Source of the DNA: Symbiodinium natans
Taxonomy: Eukaryota > Sar > Dinophyceae > Suessiales > Symbiodiniaceae
Length of the DNA: 64,000 nucleotides
Assembly: GCA_905221605.1 (NCBI GenBank)
Contig: CAJNDS010000359.1
Span: 1-64,000, forward strand
Reading direction: 5' to 3'
Part shown: positions 33,474 through 45,600 of the stretch, piece after piece
Layout of the letters: each line of letters starts with the position of its first letter
Position numbering within the stretch: position 1 is the stretch's first letter
Program-made: the position numbers and the translations under genes
The notes under the pieces: generated by a model
The model's input: only the letters and a program-made list of their open reading frames with translations
The model's database searches: none
Told to the model about the DNA's origin: nothing

Positions 33474-35488
33474 GCCCGAGCCGAACGACATGAAACTCAT
33501 AAAGCCCTGTGAGTACGCCACAAGGCTAAGGCCCAATGAAAGGAAAGCATCCTCAAACCCTTGACGAAATGCCGGAGCCCCATCTTCTGCGATGCACGCC
33601 CAGGCGCCAGTGCAGCCCCATCGCCGGAGTGGTAAAGATGTGACAGCTTATAAAGCAGGAAGCCAAAACTCTGCAGGCTTGCGAAGCTTCAGCCCCCTAA
33701 TTAACCAATTTTGTGACGCCCCCCCCCCCCCCACCTGTGGGCCCCCCGCCCCCCCGCCATCGCAAACCGATGTCATGGCGGGTCGGCTTTTCCCAGAGGG
33801 GGCGTTCCAGAAGCCACCAATTTGGCTGACCCTCCTCGGACCCCCCTCCTGAAACCCCCCTAGGACCTTTCCAGAAACCCTCTTTCCTCCTTTCCTGTCC
33901 GTGGGCCAGCCCGGCTGCCGAGGCGGCGCGCTGACGAAAGATTATAGTCCCATTACCCTAGAAGAGTACGGCAGCGACGATCACCCTAAACCACCCAAAA
34001 AGCAAATCCGGCTGCATGAGCCTCTACATGGCCTGAGCGCAGTGCTGCGGACAGCGAAACTGGAACTACGCGAGCCGTGCAGCTGTACACACAAACGCAC
34101 ATGTTAACCTCTTTTCTCTCTCAGCCACCTGCAATGTCATAGGCGTGCAATCAAACAATTATTCAGCATTAAACAGCCACGTGCGGGCCCTTATTGGGTG
34201 GAGTCGACCCTGAGGTCAGCTGAGACACATGAGACTCTTGGAGATTCCGGCCCATTCCTGAGGTCAGCTGAGACACATGAGACTCTTGGAGATTCCGGCC
34301 CATTCAGGATGCATGGTGCCGTCGAAGCGCTTGGTCCGTTTTGTTGGTACTAGTATGTTGTATTGAGGTTCCTGTGAGACCACTCAGCTTGCCAGATCTC
34401 GAGGAGGCCCTGTGCCCGTATGCAAACCGCAGACCCTAACGGCAAGACGTCCGACAAGGGAAGGCGGCAGGAAAATGTTACGAACATGGGGGATTTCCAC
34501 TCTTCTCCACGGATATCCACGGATCACGTCTCTTGTGAGGTTCCATTGCGACGATGCATAACGAGTGCTTCTAAACTTGTTGTGTGCCTCCGGGCCGAAT
34601 AAAGATGTTGACAACAGACGTCACCTGTAAATGGCTTTGCACAGAGCACCAACTTCGCTCTGACACTCCCGGCCATAAACACCAACTTAAAACTCCAGTC
34701 GCACGGCCTTGGCTCGTTGCAGTGGCCCATGGCGGGGGCCTAACTTCACTTTGGGTTCGTTTTTTTTAAGGAGCTCAAGCAACGCCCACCCCGCCAATCT
34801 TTGTTCGAGGTTTTGTCCCAAGAAGGCTGAACCTCACATACTAGTAGCACCACATCAACACACCATGTTGCAAGCAATGCAGATTGCTGGGATTTGCCGG
34901 GACTTGCTGGGTTTTTCAAAGCTTGCGTTCCTCATTCCGCACAGTGAGGTTGCAGCTACCCGGTGCAGGGTTAGGGGGCAAGCGGGGGGGGGGGGGGGGG
35001 GGGGGGAGGGGGTCGGGTTCACTTTGCTCAGTTTCTATAATTGATCAGGCTGGAATACGGAATGCTGCCTGAGCAGGGCTTTTTGGTCAAGCATCTCAGG
35101 ACTCCCCATCTCTATCAAGAGGAAAAAGCTCTAGAGCTAGCAGGGGTGAGTCCTAATGTTTGTGCAGAAGAATTGATTCCACAAGGTAATGAGGTGCACA
35201 CGACTAAAACTGTGCATGTGCATATTCGCTTGTTCATTGATTACTTTGTCCCCAAGTGGGCACCATGCGCCGTAGATACATTCATGTCCCTAAGCCCCAT
35301 ATATATACACACACACACTCATCAAAACCTCACTACGAACCCTGCTTCACACGTGCTATCAGAATGGAGGTGGTGGGGTGCGCGCCCACACGACTCTGTG
35401 AAATGAGAGATATATAGCTAGTACCATTTGGTACGAAAAGCGCGCGTCTCTCCCTCCCTCCCTCTCCCTCCCTCCCCCTCCCTCCCCC
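33474..35488. other. spacer 5' of copy 4, ending in a pyrimidine tract at the gap
   Basis: Homologous to 24,539-26,470 upstream of copy 3. It differs by a 48-bp direct duplication (34,210-34,305), an insertion of about 120 bp near 34,780-34,900 and a longer G run near 34,985. It ends in CCCTCCCT repeats, where the assembly breaks. No gene recognised. Confidence 0.6.
34210..34305. repeat. 48-bp direct duplication
   Basis: Two adjacent 48-bp units starting CTGAGGTCAGCTGAGACAC at 34,210 and 34,258. Copy 3 has a single unit near 25,300. Confidence 0.9.
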
Positions 35489-35588
35489 NNNNNNNNNNNN
35501 NNNNNNNNNNNNNNNNNNNNNNNNNNNNNNNNNNNNNNNNNNNNNNNNNNNNNNNNNNNNNNNNNNNNNNNNNNNNNNNNNNNNNNNN
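35489..35588. other. assembly gap (100 N)
   Basis: Exactly 100 N, the usual placeholder for a gap of unknown length. The left edge is inside a pyrimidine repeat homologous to 26,378-26,470. The right edge is unrelated unique sequence. Confidence 0.98.
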
Positions 35589-37063
35589 GCGACGCAAAGC
35601 CACGGTGCTAGTGGATGGAAACCACCAGCACCAAGGCCCAGCATCACTACACCTCCTGCAGCAACCCAAGCTGCGGTGCAAGCGTTACCGAACCTGTCTG
35701 ACAGCCGCTATCCCAGTCCTACAGCGCAATCTTTTGCAGAGCTACAAACGTTGTTGGATCTCGTGGCCTTGAATGTTCCTACACGAAAACCCCCCTCACA
35801 CGCTGGATCCTAACCTTAGGAGCCTCACACATCATTATAGTGGACCTGAGCCGTCGGGCAGTCGGGTTGAAGGCCTGCGGTTTAGGCGCACATGGGTTTA
35901 GGGCTTAAGTGAGGCAGATGGGATGAAGGGTTTGTGGATAGAGTGGGTTGATGTGGGTTGTCCATACCCGATCTAACCCTCTTCCCAGATCGCAGCCGCA
36001 ACGTACGTTGTAATCTAAGCAATCCGGAGGCATTCGTCTGACATCTGACCTAGATCTTATAATGGCATCCAGTGTTTGTTATTTCTGCTCGTACACGTGT
36101 TACATTGGCGCTGCAACCAAACCACGTTCATGCTGAGCCATGGGTGAGCAGCAGGTCAAACGTCATGGCGTCATCCTCTTCATCCTGCTCGCTGCCATCC
36201 GCGTCATCCTCCGCAGTCTCGACAAGTCAAAGTACAAAGCCAATGCGATCAACTCGTCCCAATGCGGCCAAGGTTTCCAACAGCACTCCGAGCTTGTTCT
36301 TGCAAAGCACCTGGCGAGTATGGTGGCCAGTGGCACAATTCATTTCTGGCAACAGCAGTCTATTCACACCAAAGCTAGTTACAATGGCGACAACATGCTT
36401 GTGACATTGGAAAAAGGCAATGATGCCAGTAGCGATGATCGTAATATGCACAATCGTACGCAATGATCGCAAAGCAACAACAAGAAACATGCTAATTTGT
36501 CTCGGCCCCGGCAGCGGGCGTCACAGATTCAATAAGGATCTAATAGTAAACCGACAAAGACCCATGAACAGCCACGGTAGAAGACCATGCAAGAGAAGGC
36601 CGCAGCCTTCAGCCGTCAAACATCATTTCAGCAACACGCGCCGACATTGGAACTCAGATGCACTCCAAGTCAAGCAATGCCAGATGCCTCTGCTGGTGTG
36701 GCCACTGAGAAGCCGTGGCTCACCTTGCAGTCGCAACTCATGGTTGAACGGGCAATCACAGCTTCCCCCCTCAAGCTTAGGCCTTTTCGGGGGAGGGGGG
36801 GGGGGGGGGCGGTCGCATGAATGATAGCAGACAATATCATATCATTCAATCAATCAACACAGGCCAGGCATCTTGGCAGGAATGTGCTCTCCGTATGGTA
36901 ATGTTATTGACGCTGCTGTTCCCACTGAAACCGAAGGTGCTGTTTCTAAGTTACTAAGGCACAGCAAGACCCAATCTGCACTTATTTGTGACCAAGTGAC
37001 CAAGGTAAATCTATGGCCACATTGCCTGGAGCTGGCAGGGCCGTTGCATGTGCCGGCACGCAA
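35589..37063. other. region without a recognised gene
   Basis: Unique sequence. A 108-codon ATG frame at 36,140-36,466 (+) starts with a hydrophobic run (GVILFILLAAIRVIL), but it overlaps equally long frames on both strands and has no recognisable domain. A G-rich run lies near 36,790-36,810. Nothing else was seen. Confidence 0.5.
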
Positions 37064-37216
37064 TGAATGAGCCTAGCACGGCAGTTGGACAATTTGTTTT
37101 AATCTCAAAGCTGCGCCCAAGAAGTCCTTCAAACACTATCTGCGCACGGCGAGAGCCTGTCTGCCCGCGCCCCTGGCCGAGTGGCGAGTCTCTGCCTCTA
37201 TGGCTGCAAAGCACAT

Positions 37217-38120
37217 CCTAATTATTCCCGGAACTTCGTCAGACATGCCAGGTTCACGCGGGGGATGGGGTTACTGCCAGCATGTCGACACATCCCCCAT
37301 CCCGCAGCGCTCCAGCAGCTAAAGTCTACCCCGTAACTCCTCCACGATAAGACTGTAGAAGTCTTACCATTGCAGTTGCCCCCCGATTGTCATGGGCATG
37401 TGATGTGCCCCACTCACCGAAACTCATCGAGAAGCTGAAGGCCTCCGCTGAGAGGTGTGACTTCCGTGGGAACCTCACCTGACACCATCCACACCCATGT
37501 GCTTGGAAGATCCGTTCTCGAAAAGAGGAATTATCGTCCCGAATACTGTCACAAAAAGCTCTTGGTTCCCTCATTTCTTGATACATGCGCTCATTCATTC
37601 AGCTAGCCACAAACAAGAATGCAACGCTACCGTATGCAGCGCATCATGCTGACTGGAGCTTTTGGCATCTGGATCTCGTGCCGAGCACCGGGAACGGTTT
37701 TGTTTTTCTTGCGTTTGCCTTTCATGCGTACAGAGTTCGCGTCGCAAACCCGAACATCAACAAATCCTCAAGTTGCCAAAGCGACACCTGATTCCCATTT
37801 ATGGATGGATTCCGGCTTGTTCGTGAGCGTTTGCATCATGCCCTGCCCAATCTGTACCTATCTGTGAACAAGGCAAATCGCAGAGAAAAGCCAACTAGAG
37901 GAGCGGGGCTTGCCGTTGCATGTGCAGGTAATGAATGAGCCTAGCACAGCGGCTGGACAACTTGTTTTCATCTCAACGCTGTCTGCGCAAAGGGTCTACC
38001 GAACACGACCTGTGCACGGAGAGAGCCGCGAGGACCTGTCACCGGTACTGGACTGTCTCACTCGCGCTCCTGGCCAAATGGCGAATCTCTTCCTCAGTGG
38101 CTGCAGAACTCCTCACAACA
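37217..38120. repeat. 0.9-kb tandem duplication, unit 1
   Basis: Unit of about 904 bp, repeated as 38,121-39,023 with only a few substitutions. Its right end (about 37,931-38,115) matches the 3' flank and last few codons of sulfotransferase gene 1 (stop region ...CTCAGTGGCTGCAGAACTCCTC), so it carries a stub of that gene. A more diverged piece of the same flank lies at 37,064-37,216. A 90-codon frame (37,326-37,598, -) is repeated at 38,230-38,502. Confidence 0.85.
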
Positions 38121-39023
38121 ACATCCTACTCCCGGAACTTCGTCAGACATGCCAGGTTCACGCGGGGGATGGGGTTACTGCCAGCATGTCGACACATCCC
38201 CCATCCCGCAGCGCTCCAGCAGCTAAAGTCTACCCCGTAACTCCTCCACGATAAGACTGTAGAAGTCTTACCATTGCAGTTGCCCCCTGATTGTCATGGG
38301 CATGTGATGTGCCCCACTCACCGAAACTCATCGAGAAGCTGAAGGCCTCCGCTGAGAGGTGTGACTTCCGTGGGAACGTCACCTGACACCATCCACACCC
38401 ATGTGCTTGGAAGATCCGTTCTCGAAAAGAGGAATTATCGTCCCGAATACTGTCACAAAAAGCTCTTCGTTCCCTCATTTCTTGATACATGCGCTCATTC
38501 ATTCAGCTAGCCACAAACAAGAATGCAACGCTACCGTATGCAGCGCATCATGCTGACTGGAGCTTTTGGCATCTGGATCTCGTGCCGAGCACCGGGAACG
38601 GTTTTGTTTTTCTTGCGTTTGCCTTTCATGCGTACAGAGTTCGCGTCGCAAACCCGAACATCAACAAATCCTCAAGTTGCCAAAGCGACACCTGATTCCC
38701 ATTTGTGGATGGATTCCGGCTTGTTCGTGAGCGTTTGCATCATGCCCTGCCCAATCTGTACCTATCTGTGAACAAGGCAAATCGCAGAGAAAAGCCAACT
38801 AGAGGAGCGGGGCTTGCTGTTGCATGTGCAGGTAATGAATGAGCCTAGCACAGCGGCTGGACAACTTGTTTTCATCTCAACGCTGTCTGCGCAAAGGGTC
38901 TACCGAACACGACTTGTGCACGGAGAGAGCCGCGAGGACCTGTCACCGGTACTGGACTGTCTCACTCGCGCTCCTGGCCAAATGGCGAATCTGCAGCCTC
39001 AGTGGCTGCAGAACTCCTCGCAA
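38121..39023. repeat. 0.9-kb tandem duplication, unit 2
   Basis: Second unit, running into the C-terminal coding end of sulfotransferase gene 1. Between the two units the 90-codon minus-strand frame differs at three residues and I saw no silent change. That argues against it being a protein under selection. Confidence 0.85.
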
Positions 39024-40782
39024 GTCTCCTGCGAGACGTTGAACAAAATGAGGTTTCGGCGAAAGACCTCCGAAGCGGCGGCATACACCACTTCGTCAAT
39101 GTCATCGTGCCACCCCTGAAGCTGTGCGGTATCATAGTCTTGGTCTGCGGTCTTCCCTGCATAGCTGGGCCTTGTGTTTTCGAACTCGAAAGCGCGACAT
39201 GGTCCTCCGAACATCTTGTGGAAAAGGCAGATTGACAGGTCCCACTGCTCTGTCAAGCCCACGAAGGCAAAGCCCTCGCGCACCCGCCGTGCTGCCTCCA
39301 AGGCGTCCTGAAGCGTCACCGTGGGCCTGCGCGAATCCAATGCTGTCATGGTTTGGTGCTCAGCAGTCAGCTGATAAGTCATACCACCTTTCCACGCACT
39401 GGCAAAGCCCAGCAGTGGCCTCTTCAGCAAGCCTCTCACTAAGGATCCGGTGCAGTTCTCCCCTGTCGCTTGGATCTCGTGGCTTGACATGTCGATCAAG
39501 TAGTTGCCGTAGCCCTCTGCCGCAAAGTTGTTAGCCTCGTCATGGTAGCCTGAAAGGATACGCTGATCCGGGTCACGGAACATTCCCACCAAGTGACCCT
39601 TCTGGGTGGCGTAGCTGGTCAGAGGGACATGTGGCCACGATGACCGTTGGCAAATGTAATGGTCAGCGTGACACTCCTGTTGGCAGCGCTCCTGAGTCCA
39701 AGGCTTTCAGTTGAGAGCTCCTTAAACTATCTAATCCAGGGTTGGACGGTTGAAAGAGGCTGGGCGCCTGAGTGAGGTCGTTCAAGAGCCACGGGGGTCA
39801 TGCCAAAACCATGTCTACAGCTCTATTTTTGCGATTAGCCTCGCTGATAAAAGGCTTGGGTCTTGGGTCTGGCGCATTCGAAGCTGGAGGCAATCTGCCG
39901 AGGTTTCGGGCCGTAAGTGGCGGGGGACATGAAGCAGCATCCTGGAGTGGTCAGTGCGGCATGCATTTCCGCCGTCCCCCCCCGCCGCCCCCGTCCCCCC
40001 GCCCCCCCCCCATGCCTTGACAGCATGTGAGGCGAGCCTGTCTGCCTGCTCCCCCTGGACCAAGGCCCTGAGGGATCCAGGTCGGTCTGCTTGGAACCCC
40101 TCCCCTCTAAGCCCTTCTGCTGCACCCCTCCAAAAGCTAACTTTCGTATTGCCTCCTTGTTTATGTATTGACCGAATGCGAGCATGTTTCGTACCACTTT
40201 CATCCTCGTTTCCCCGTTCCCCCGCAACCCTTTGCTTCTCTTCGGCTACCCATGCCCTAGTTCTGGTACCCTCCCGCTGCGCCCCCTTCCCCCTCCTGCC
40301 CTCCCCCCTGAAACGCTGCCTGCCTTCTGCGCACCTTCAATCACCTGCTCAAGTACAAGTTTGGATTTAGATGAGCTGGTCTATACGTGAAAAATGCCCT
40401 GAGGCATGACGCGGTAATCAGACCCCGGCGGAGGCGGGTCGCGTAGCGTGAAAAGTAATTTGGCGCAGAGGTCCATGAACCAGCGGGACAGCCAGCAGGC
40501 GCCGCCGCCGACCGTGTCTTCGTTGAGGGCGTGACTGGCTAAAGACGAGCAAGTGCCGGGCAGGTGGGCGATGGTGTTGACGAAGGAGCTGCCGGTCTTC
40601 GGGAAGTGAACCCAGTGGAGCGGCTGAGCTGCTTTCAAGCGTCGTTCCTCCGCACCTTCGATGACCAACTGGTGCTGGAGCAGCTGCGTCTGCTGCATTG
40701 TTGTCTCAGGCTCCTCGTCTCGAGATGCTAAAGAGAGCGCAGGGAGTGCCACTGACAGGCAAAGGGCCAGCATAGCTCGCAT
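38999..40782 (-). CDS. sulfotransferase-family protein 1, two exons
   Basis: Predicted type II/secretory sulfotransferase of about 333 residues from exons 40,474-40,782 and 38,999-39,691. The ATG at 40,782 follows an in-frame stop and opens a signal-anchor-like MRAMLALCLSVALPALSLA. HFPKTGSSFVN (about residues 58-68) fits the 5'-phosphosulfate loop of PAPS-dependent sulfotransferases, and RDPDQRILSGYH fits the 3'-phosphate site. Reaction by family knowledge: transfer of sulfate from PAPS to a glycan or similar acceptor, probably in the Golgi; the substrate is unknown. The 782-bp intron (39,692-40,473) joins in phase only with a GA donor and AG-G acceptor. A boundary at Trp (TT-AG or GT-CA) would be the alternative. 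The paralogue at 55,669 has no intron here. The middle part (EIQATGENCTG region) diverges from the paralogue, but the frame is intact. It was identified from motifs and the alignment between the two copies. Confidence 0.75.
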
Positions 40783-41279
40783 GGGATGAGGTCGCGCCCT
40801 TCAGGCAGCGACCCAAATATGCACGGTTCGGTTTCGAGCTTGTATGTCGCGGCCGCAGGGCGGAGGGGCTGCCGGTGGCAGGATTCACTGCCATGCGAGT
40901 GCAGATAGCGCAACAACCGGTGCAGGATGTGCCTTCGAAGACTCCACAGAACCGCGGCCAGACCTGCGAAAACCATCCCCGAACGTTTCCAAACCTACAC
41001 AGAACTCAGAGGCGACTCTGCCTTTAATTTTTGGGTTTTGTTGGTCGGGGGTCGGCTTCCTTGGACTAGTTTCATACATTCTCGTTCATGTTTGCTGTGG
41101 GCCCAATCATTTGCGCATAGAATGATACAGGCATGCACCGCTTAAGATCAAACGGCGGGGGGGGGGGGGGGCCTAAACCCGAATTAAAACGGGCCGGCAT
41201 GCGCTTCAAAGTCGATTTTTTGTGGGTTTTCACACCTTCAAATGTTCTATCGGAGCATTCTATTGGACGAACCTCCTGA

Positions 41280-42560
41280 AGATCATTTGAAGTTTTGATG
41301 CCGTCCATTTTTTGGGCAAATCTCGGGACATGTTCATGCAATGAAGTTTTTGACAGATCTCTTGAGGTCTTGACGCAGTCAAGGTGCTAGACGCTCTCAA
41401 AGTTGGACTGACCCAGTCACGTTCTTGACACATTTCAAGTCTTGGTACCATTAAGTTCTTGACATATCTCTTAAAGTGTTGAAACAGTCAGACGTCTCAA
41501 AGACGTGATGCAGTCAATTTGTTGACATATCTCTCCTGATGCTGCTGCAGCCAAGTTTTCGCCATGTCTATGAGAGCGTTGATGCAATCAAGTCCTTGAC
41601 ATGTCTCCTTAAGATCTCTTGAAGCTTTGATACAATCAAACTGCTTGCATACCCTTGAAGTTTTTGATGGAGTCAACTCTCTAACACATCTTGGGTGGTT
41701 TAGGGTTTCCAGCTAGCCTAAACATGTCTGTTGCAAAGCAACTGCCGTTGTTTGACCGCGCCCTTTTATATGCGATCAAGTTTGTGACAACAGAACCCTG
41801 TGTGTTTTGAGACAGTCAAGTTGTTTCCGTATATCTTTACGATCTTTTGAAGTTGTGACACGAAGGAGTTTTACAAATCGCTTAACGTTCTGATACTGTC
41901 AAGCTGTATCATCTTGAAATTTTAGCACAATAAGCTTTTTTCCATAGCTCTCAAACACATCTTAACGCCTTAAAATTTTGATACGACCGGGTTTCATTGC
42001 AAATATCTGAATTGGGGTATGTAGTCCATGTCTTGACATGTCAGCTGAAGATATCTGAATGGTTGTTTTAATACAAACAAGTTTGTAACGTATCTCTTAA
42101 ATTGTTGATCCGGGAAGGTTTTGACATGTCTCTAGAAGTTTTGGACACATCTCTTGAAGTTTTGATACAGGCAAACTCTTGACATAACTTTAACAATTTT
42201 GATACAGATGATGTTTTCACACATCATTTAATACGTGAAACAGTCAAGTGGGTTGACATATACCTTGGAGTATTGACAACACCATCAATTTGAATGTAAC
42301 AAGTACTTATGAAGTTGTGATAGAGTCCAGCACTCGCAGTTTGGACACAGAACAGTTCATGACATATCTCGTAAAGCGTTGATACTATCCAGCTCCTTGA
42401 CACACCCCTTGAAGCATGGGTACATTAAAATTTGTTTCACGTCTCTTAAGTCTTCATGTTGTCCAGTGCCTGACACTTCTCTTATCGTTTTGATGCAGCC
42501 ACGACATCTCTGAATCTCTCTCAGTTTTGACGCAGTCAAGTTTGTCACATCTCCGACGGA
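41280..42560. repeat. decayed tandem repeat, about 37-bp monomer
   Basis: About 1.3 kb of diverged monomers built on AAGTTCTTGACATATCTCTT followed by GAAGTTTTGATACAGTC, of variable length (about 30-50 bp). Examples start near 41,343, 41,451, 41,606, 42,176 and 42,356. It has no open frame of note and lies between sulfotransferase gene 1 and the GT61 gene. TTGACA here is part of the monomer, not a bacterial promoter box. Confidence 0.8.
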
Positions 42561-42657
42561 CCTTGTCTTCGACAGAACCAGCCTTCTCGGAAGCTCCCAA
42601 TATCACATGTGCGCAGGAAACAATCCCTGACCTGGAAAAACCACTTGTGCCGAGCCG

Positions 42658-45600
42658 CTAGAGTCGGTCCAGGAACTCGGTGACAGCCGTCTGCAAGTCA
42701 TCCAGGCGTATCCAGAGCTTGCCGTGCGGGTCGGCCTCATAGAGGACCACCTGACATGTTTTGCCGTCAAAGGCCAACGGCCGTCGATGAGTACGGATGC
42801 AAAAACACCAACTTCTATCTCGGACTTTGGCCCAAAAGGGTGCCCAGGATGCTTCCAGGACACTCGGTAGAAGGGAAAGGCGGCCCCAAGTCCACCGTAG
42901 AAGTTGCCTCAACCGAGCTCCACATGAACGCTCCTTGAACAAAATTCAGGGATCCTCAGGCTTCAATGCAGTCGCCATGTTCGACGCCTTCTACTCTGAA
43001 ACATCCAAGCTGCCAACAAGAATTAACAAGACCTTTGAAGGGTGCAGTCGAGGATCTTTTGTAGGGTGGCCAGAGTCCTGCTGCGATCTCCCATGCACCC
43101 GGCCCGCCCAAGACTTCGCTCCAAGCTGCATTCAAGCTCTGCTCAGGCTGCAAGATGTTGCTCTAAGCTGGAGCTGACAACTCGGGCATCACATGCATCG
43201 CCCAGCTCGACGCCTAACCTTGACAAAGATTGACAGCGTTTCAGCCTTTGACCCGGAAGCGGAAGCGCCTTGCCTGAATCGAACAGACTCCTTGACACTC
43301 CCGCATCTCTTGGCTCCTTCCAAGCCTTTCTGGGCTGCAGCATCTCCTACCAGCTCGATGACGCCTTCCGGCGAGTACTGGACTCTTTACTTTACCTCCG
43401 AGTGTCAGCCGCCAAAAAAAAGCAGAAGTCCCCACACAAGACTCACAGGCGTGCTGCTGCCAAGCCTCGACAGTCGACCCAAACCCCAACTAGCAATGTC
43501 TTGCGACCCCCCCCCCCAATACCACCTCACCTAAGCGAGGAACTTGCCGAGAGTTCATTCCCATATGTTCTCCCGTCTTCTTCAACCTACTTCTTAGATC
43601 CTACACTCCTACACTGCCTGTGTCGGGCCGTGCCAGGACCATGTTGGCCATCGCCCCTCCATGCGCGCCGACGATGAGCCGTGCCCGTCGAACCTGCTCT
43701 CGTCCAGTTCGGGGCAACATACCGGCACATACAGGCGTGTGCGTTTGGGTTGAGGATTGAGTGTGCTGGTGCCATCTTCGGGTAGGTACATGGTCCCATA
43801 TAAAATGTGCCCCTTAATGGGGAACTCACCCCCTATATAATATACCCTATAAAATAAACACCCACGGGCCCATACTTCAGAACGCTAGAAGGAAGGCAAG
43901 GGGCCATATTACGGGACATGAAAATTCTCTTAGATGAACTGTGACACTATGACGTTTGTGAACGGCATCCCCTCCCCCCCCCCCCCCCCGCATGGCCGGG
44001 CTCAAGGTTTACGCAGTTGATGCTGTAAGCTTTGGAGTTGAAAGCGCATTTTGTGTTTGACGACATGTTGTGAAGTGAGCTTGACATTCTTGCATGTCCG
44101 CTTTCCAGCTCAAACTGTGGGCTGCTGGCCTTCTGGACCTGCTCCAAAAAGTCTTCGCGGCCTGTCAGGGTGTCCGGACACAAGCCAAGCTTCGACATCT
44201 GAGGGCCCATCAAGTAAGAAACGCCAAAGACCTGGCTTTCTGTTCCGCGTGCCCGGAGTTTTGGTAGGGTGTGAAAAGAGGCTGCTCAAGATTGTGACTG
44301 GCAAAGGGGCATCCAGTCCACTTGTTTGGGCTCCAGCGCCTGCGCACATTGACAGCAGCTCCTCCGGCCGATTTGACTTGACCAGGGCCTCAGCAAGGAC
44401 CCCCTGCCACATCCGACCACTGCTTCCTGCAACCTACGACTCTCTCCATCGCGGGGCTCTGTCCACCGACCTGAAGCTGATAACTCCTACACCTACTCCA
44501 GGGCTCCGCACTTGGCCAAGGGGCACGGCTGATGGCCTCCAGCGCCGCCTGCTCGTTCTCGAGGGTCCGGCGGTCCGTGCAGCGCTGCAGGAACACCACC
44601 AAGCGCGGTGCGAAAGGCTCCTCCTCCAGCGACCCCACGGGTTGCAGCGAGAGGGTTAAGGGTTGCTGAGGGTGAAAAAACTAAACAGATCTGGTGTTGA
44701 TCTTCCGTTGTGCTCTGCTTCTGGATTTCCGTCCTTCGGAGTGGGGCTGATGCTGCTTGAACGGTTTGCCGTTCCGGGATTCCCCATCAGTTTTGTCAAC
44801 CCTGAAAGCCCGGTCATCGCGATCGAGCTTTCAAACATTTTTGCGTTGGGAGGGTGACGTGTTACACCCTCTTGGACTCTTGGGTTCAAAGTCTTCCAAA
44901 TTAAATCCGTACAGTACTATCAGGCTGCAAGATTCGCATAGGCGTAAACCTTAGGGCCTTAGGGACTGAGACTACTTGAACTTAGGGACTGAGACTACCT
45001 GAACATGGAGACCAGCCGCCACGAAGCCATTGTACTGCGCGATGGCGTCTGAGATTTCCGGGCCCACCTGGGAACGGGCTCACACCCACGAAAAGAGCCT
45101 TTCAGGGTGCAGTTGGGTTCAGCTTTTAAAGGGGTTTGGCTTGTGTCTGCGCAGGTCAGGATTCAGTGGCAAGCAGGAATGACACGATTGCCAGCCTGGA
45201 TATCGATGAGCCGGTGCCAGAGGTCTCCATCGACCCGACCTTGGAAGTTAAACTTGGGATTCAGTGACAGAGCCCGCCCGTGCCAATGCTGAATGAATGC
45301 GTTTAGGTCTAGTTTAAGGTTTGGGGCGCAAAGCTTCGGGCATCTTCGGGCGGTTTCTACCACAATAGACAACGCCGATTCAGGCCTGTACCATCTTTCC
45401 CCCGCAGGATAACCCCAAACCTTGAAGCGCTCAGAACCCAGAGCCTAAAGTGTGCTGGAGAGCCGCTGTCCTGGTACGGATGGCTCGGCAGCGCTCGGGA
45501 GCCACCGCCGGCTCGCCACAAATGCATGGTCCGGCCCTTCTTCGCGCACAGCAGCATTGCGGGCTGTTCATCTGTCAGAGGAGGAACTTCCAGGATCCTT

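Noticed and set aside
36090-36140. LTR-like ending (TGTTACA followed by TTGGCGCTGCAACC) before an ATG frame
   Set aside because: No second LTR, polypurine tract or reverse transcriptase was found, so the resemblance to a primer-binding site is too weak.
37326-37598. 90-codon minus-strand ORF duplicated at 38,230-38,502
   Set aside because: The three differences seen between the copies all change the residue and none is silent. No domain was recognised.
41340-41500. TTGACA words resembling a bacterial -35 box
   Set aside because: They are part of a repeat monomer in a eukaryotic sequence with no matching downstream box or gene.
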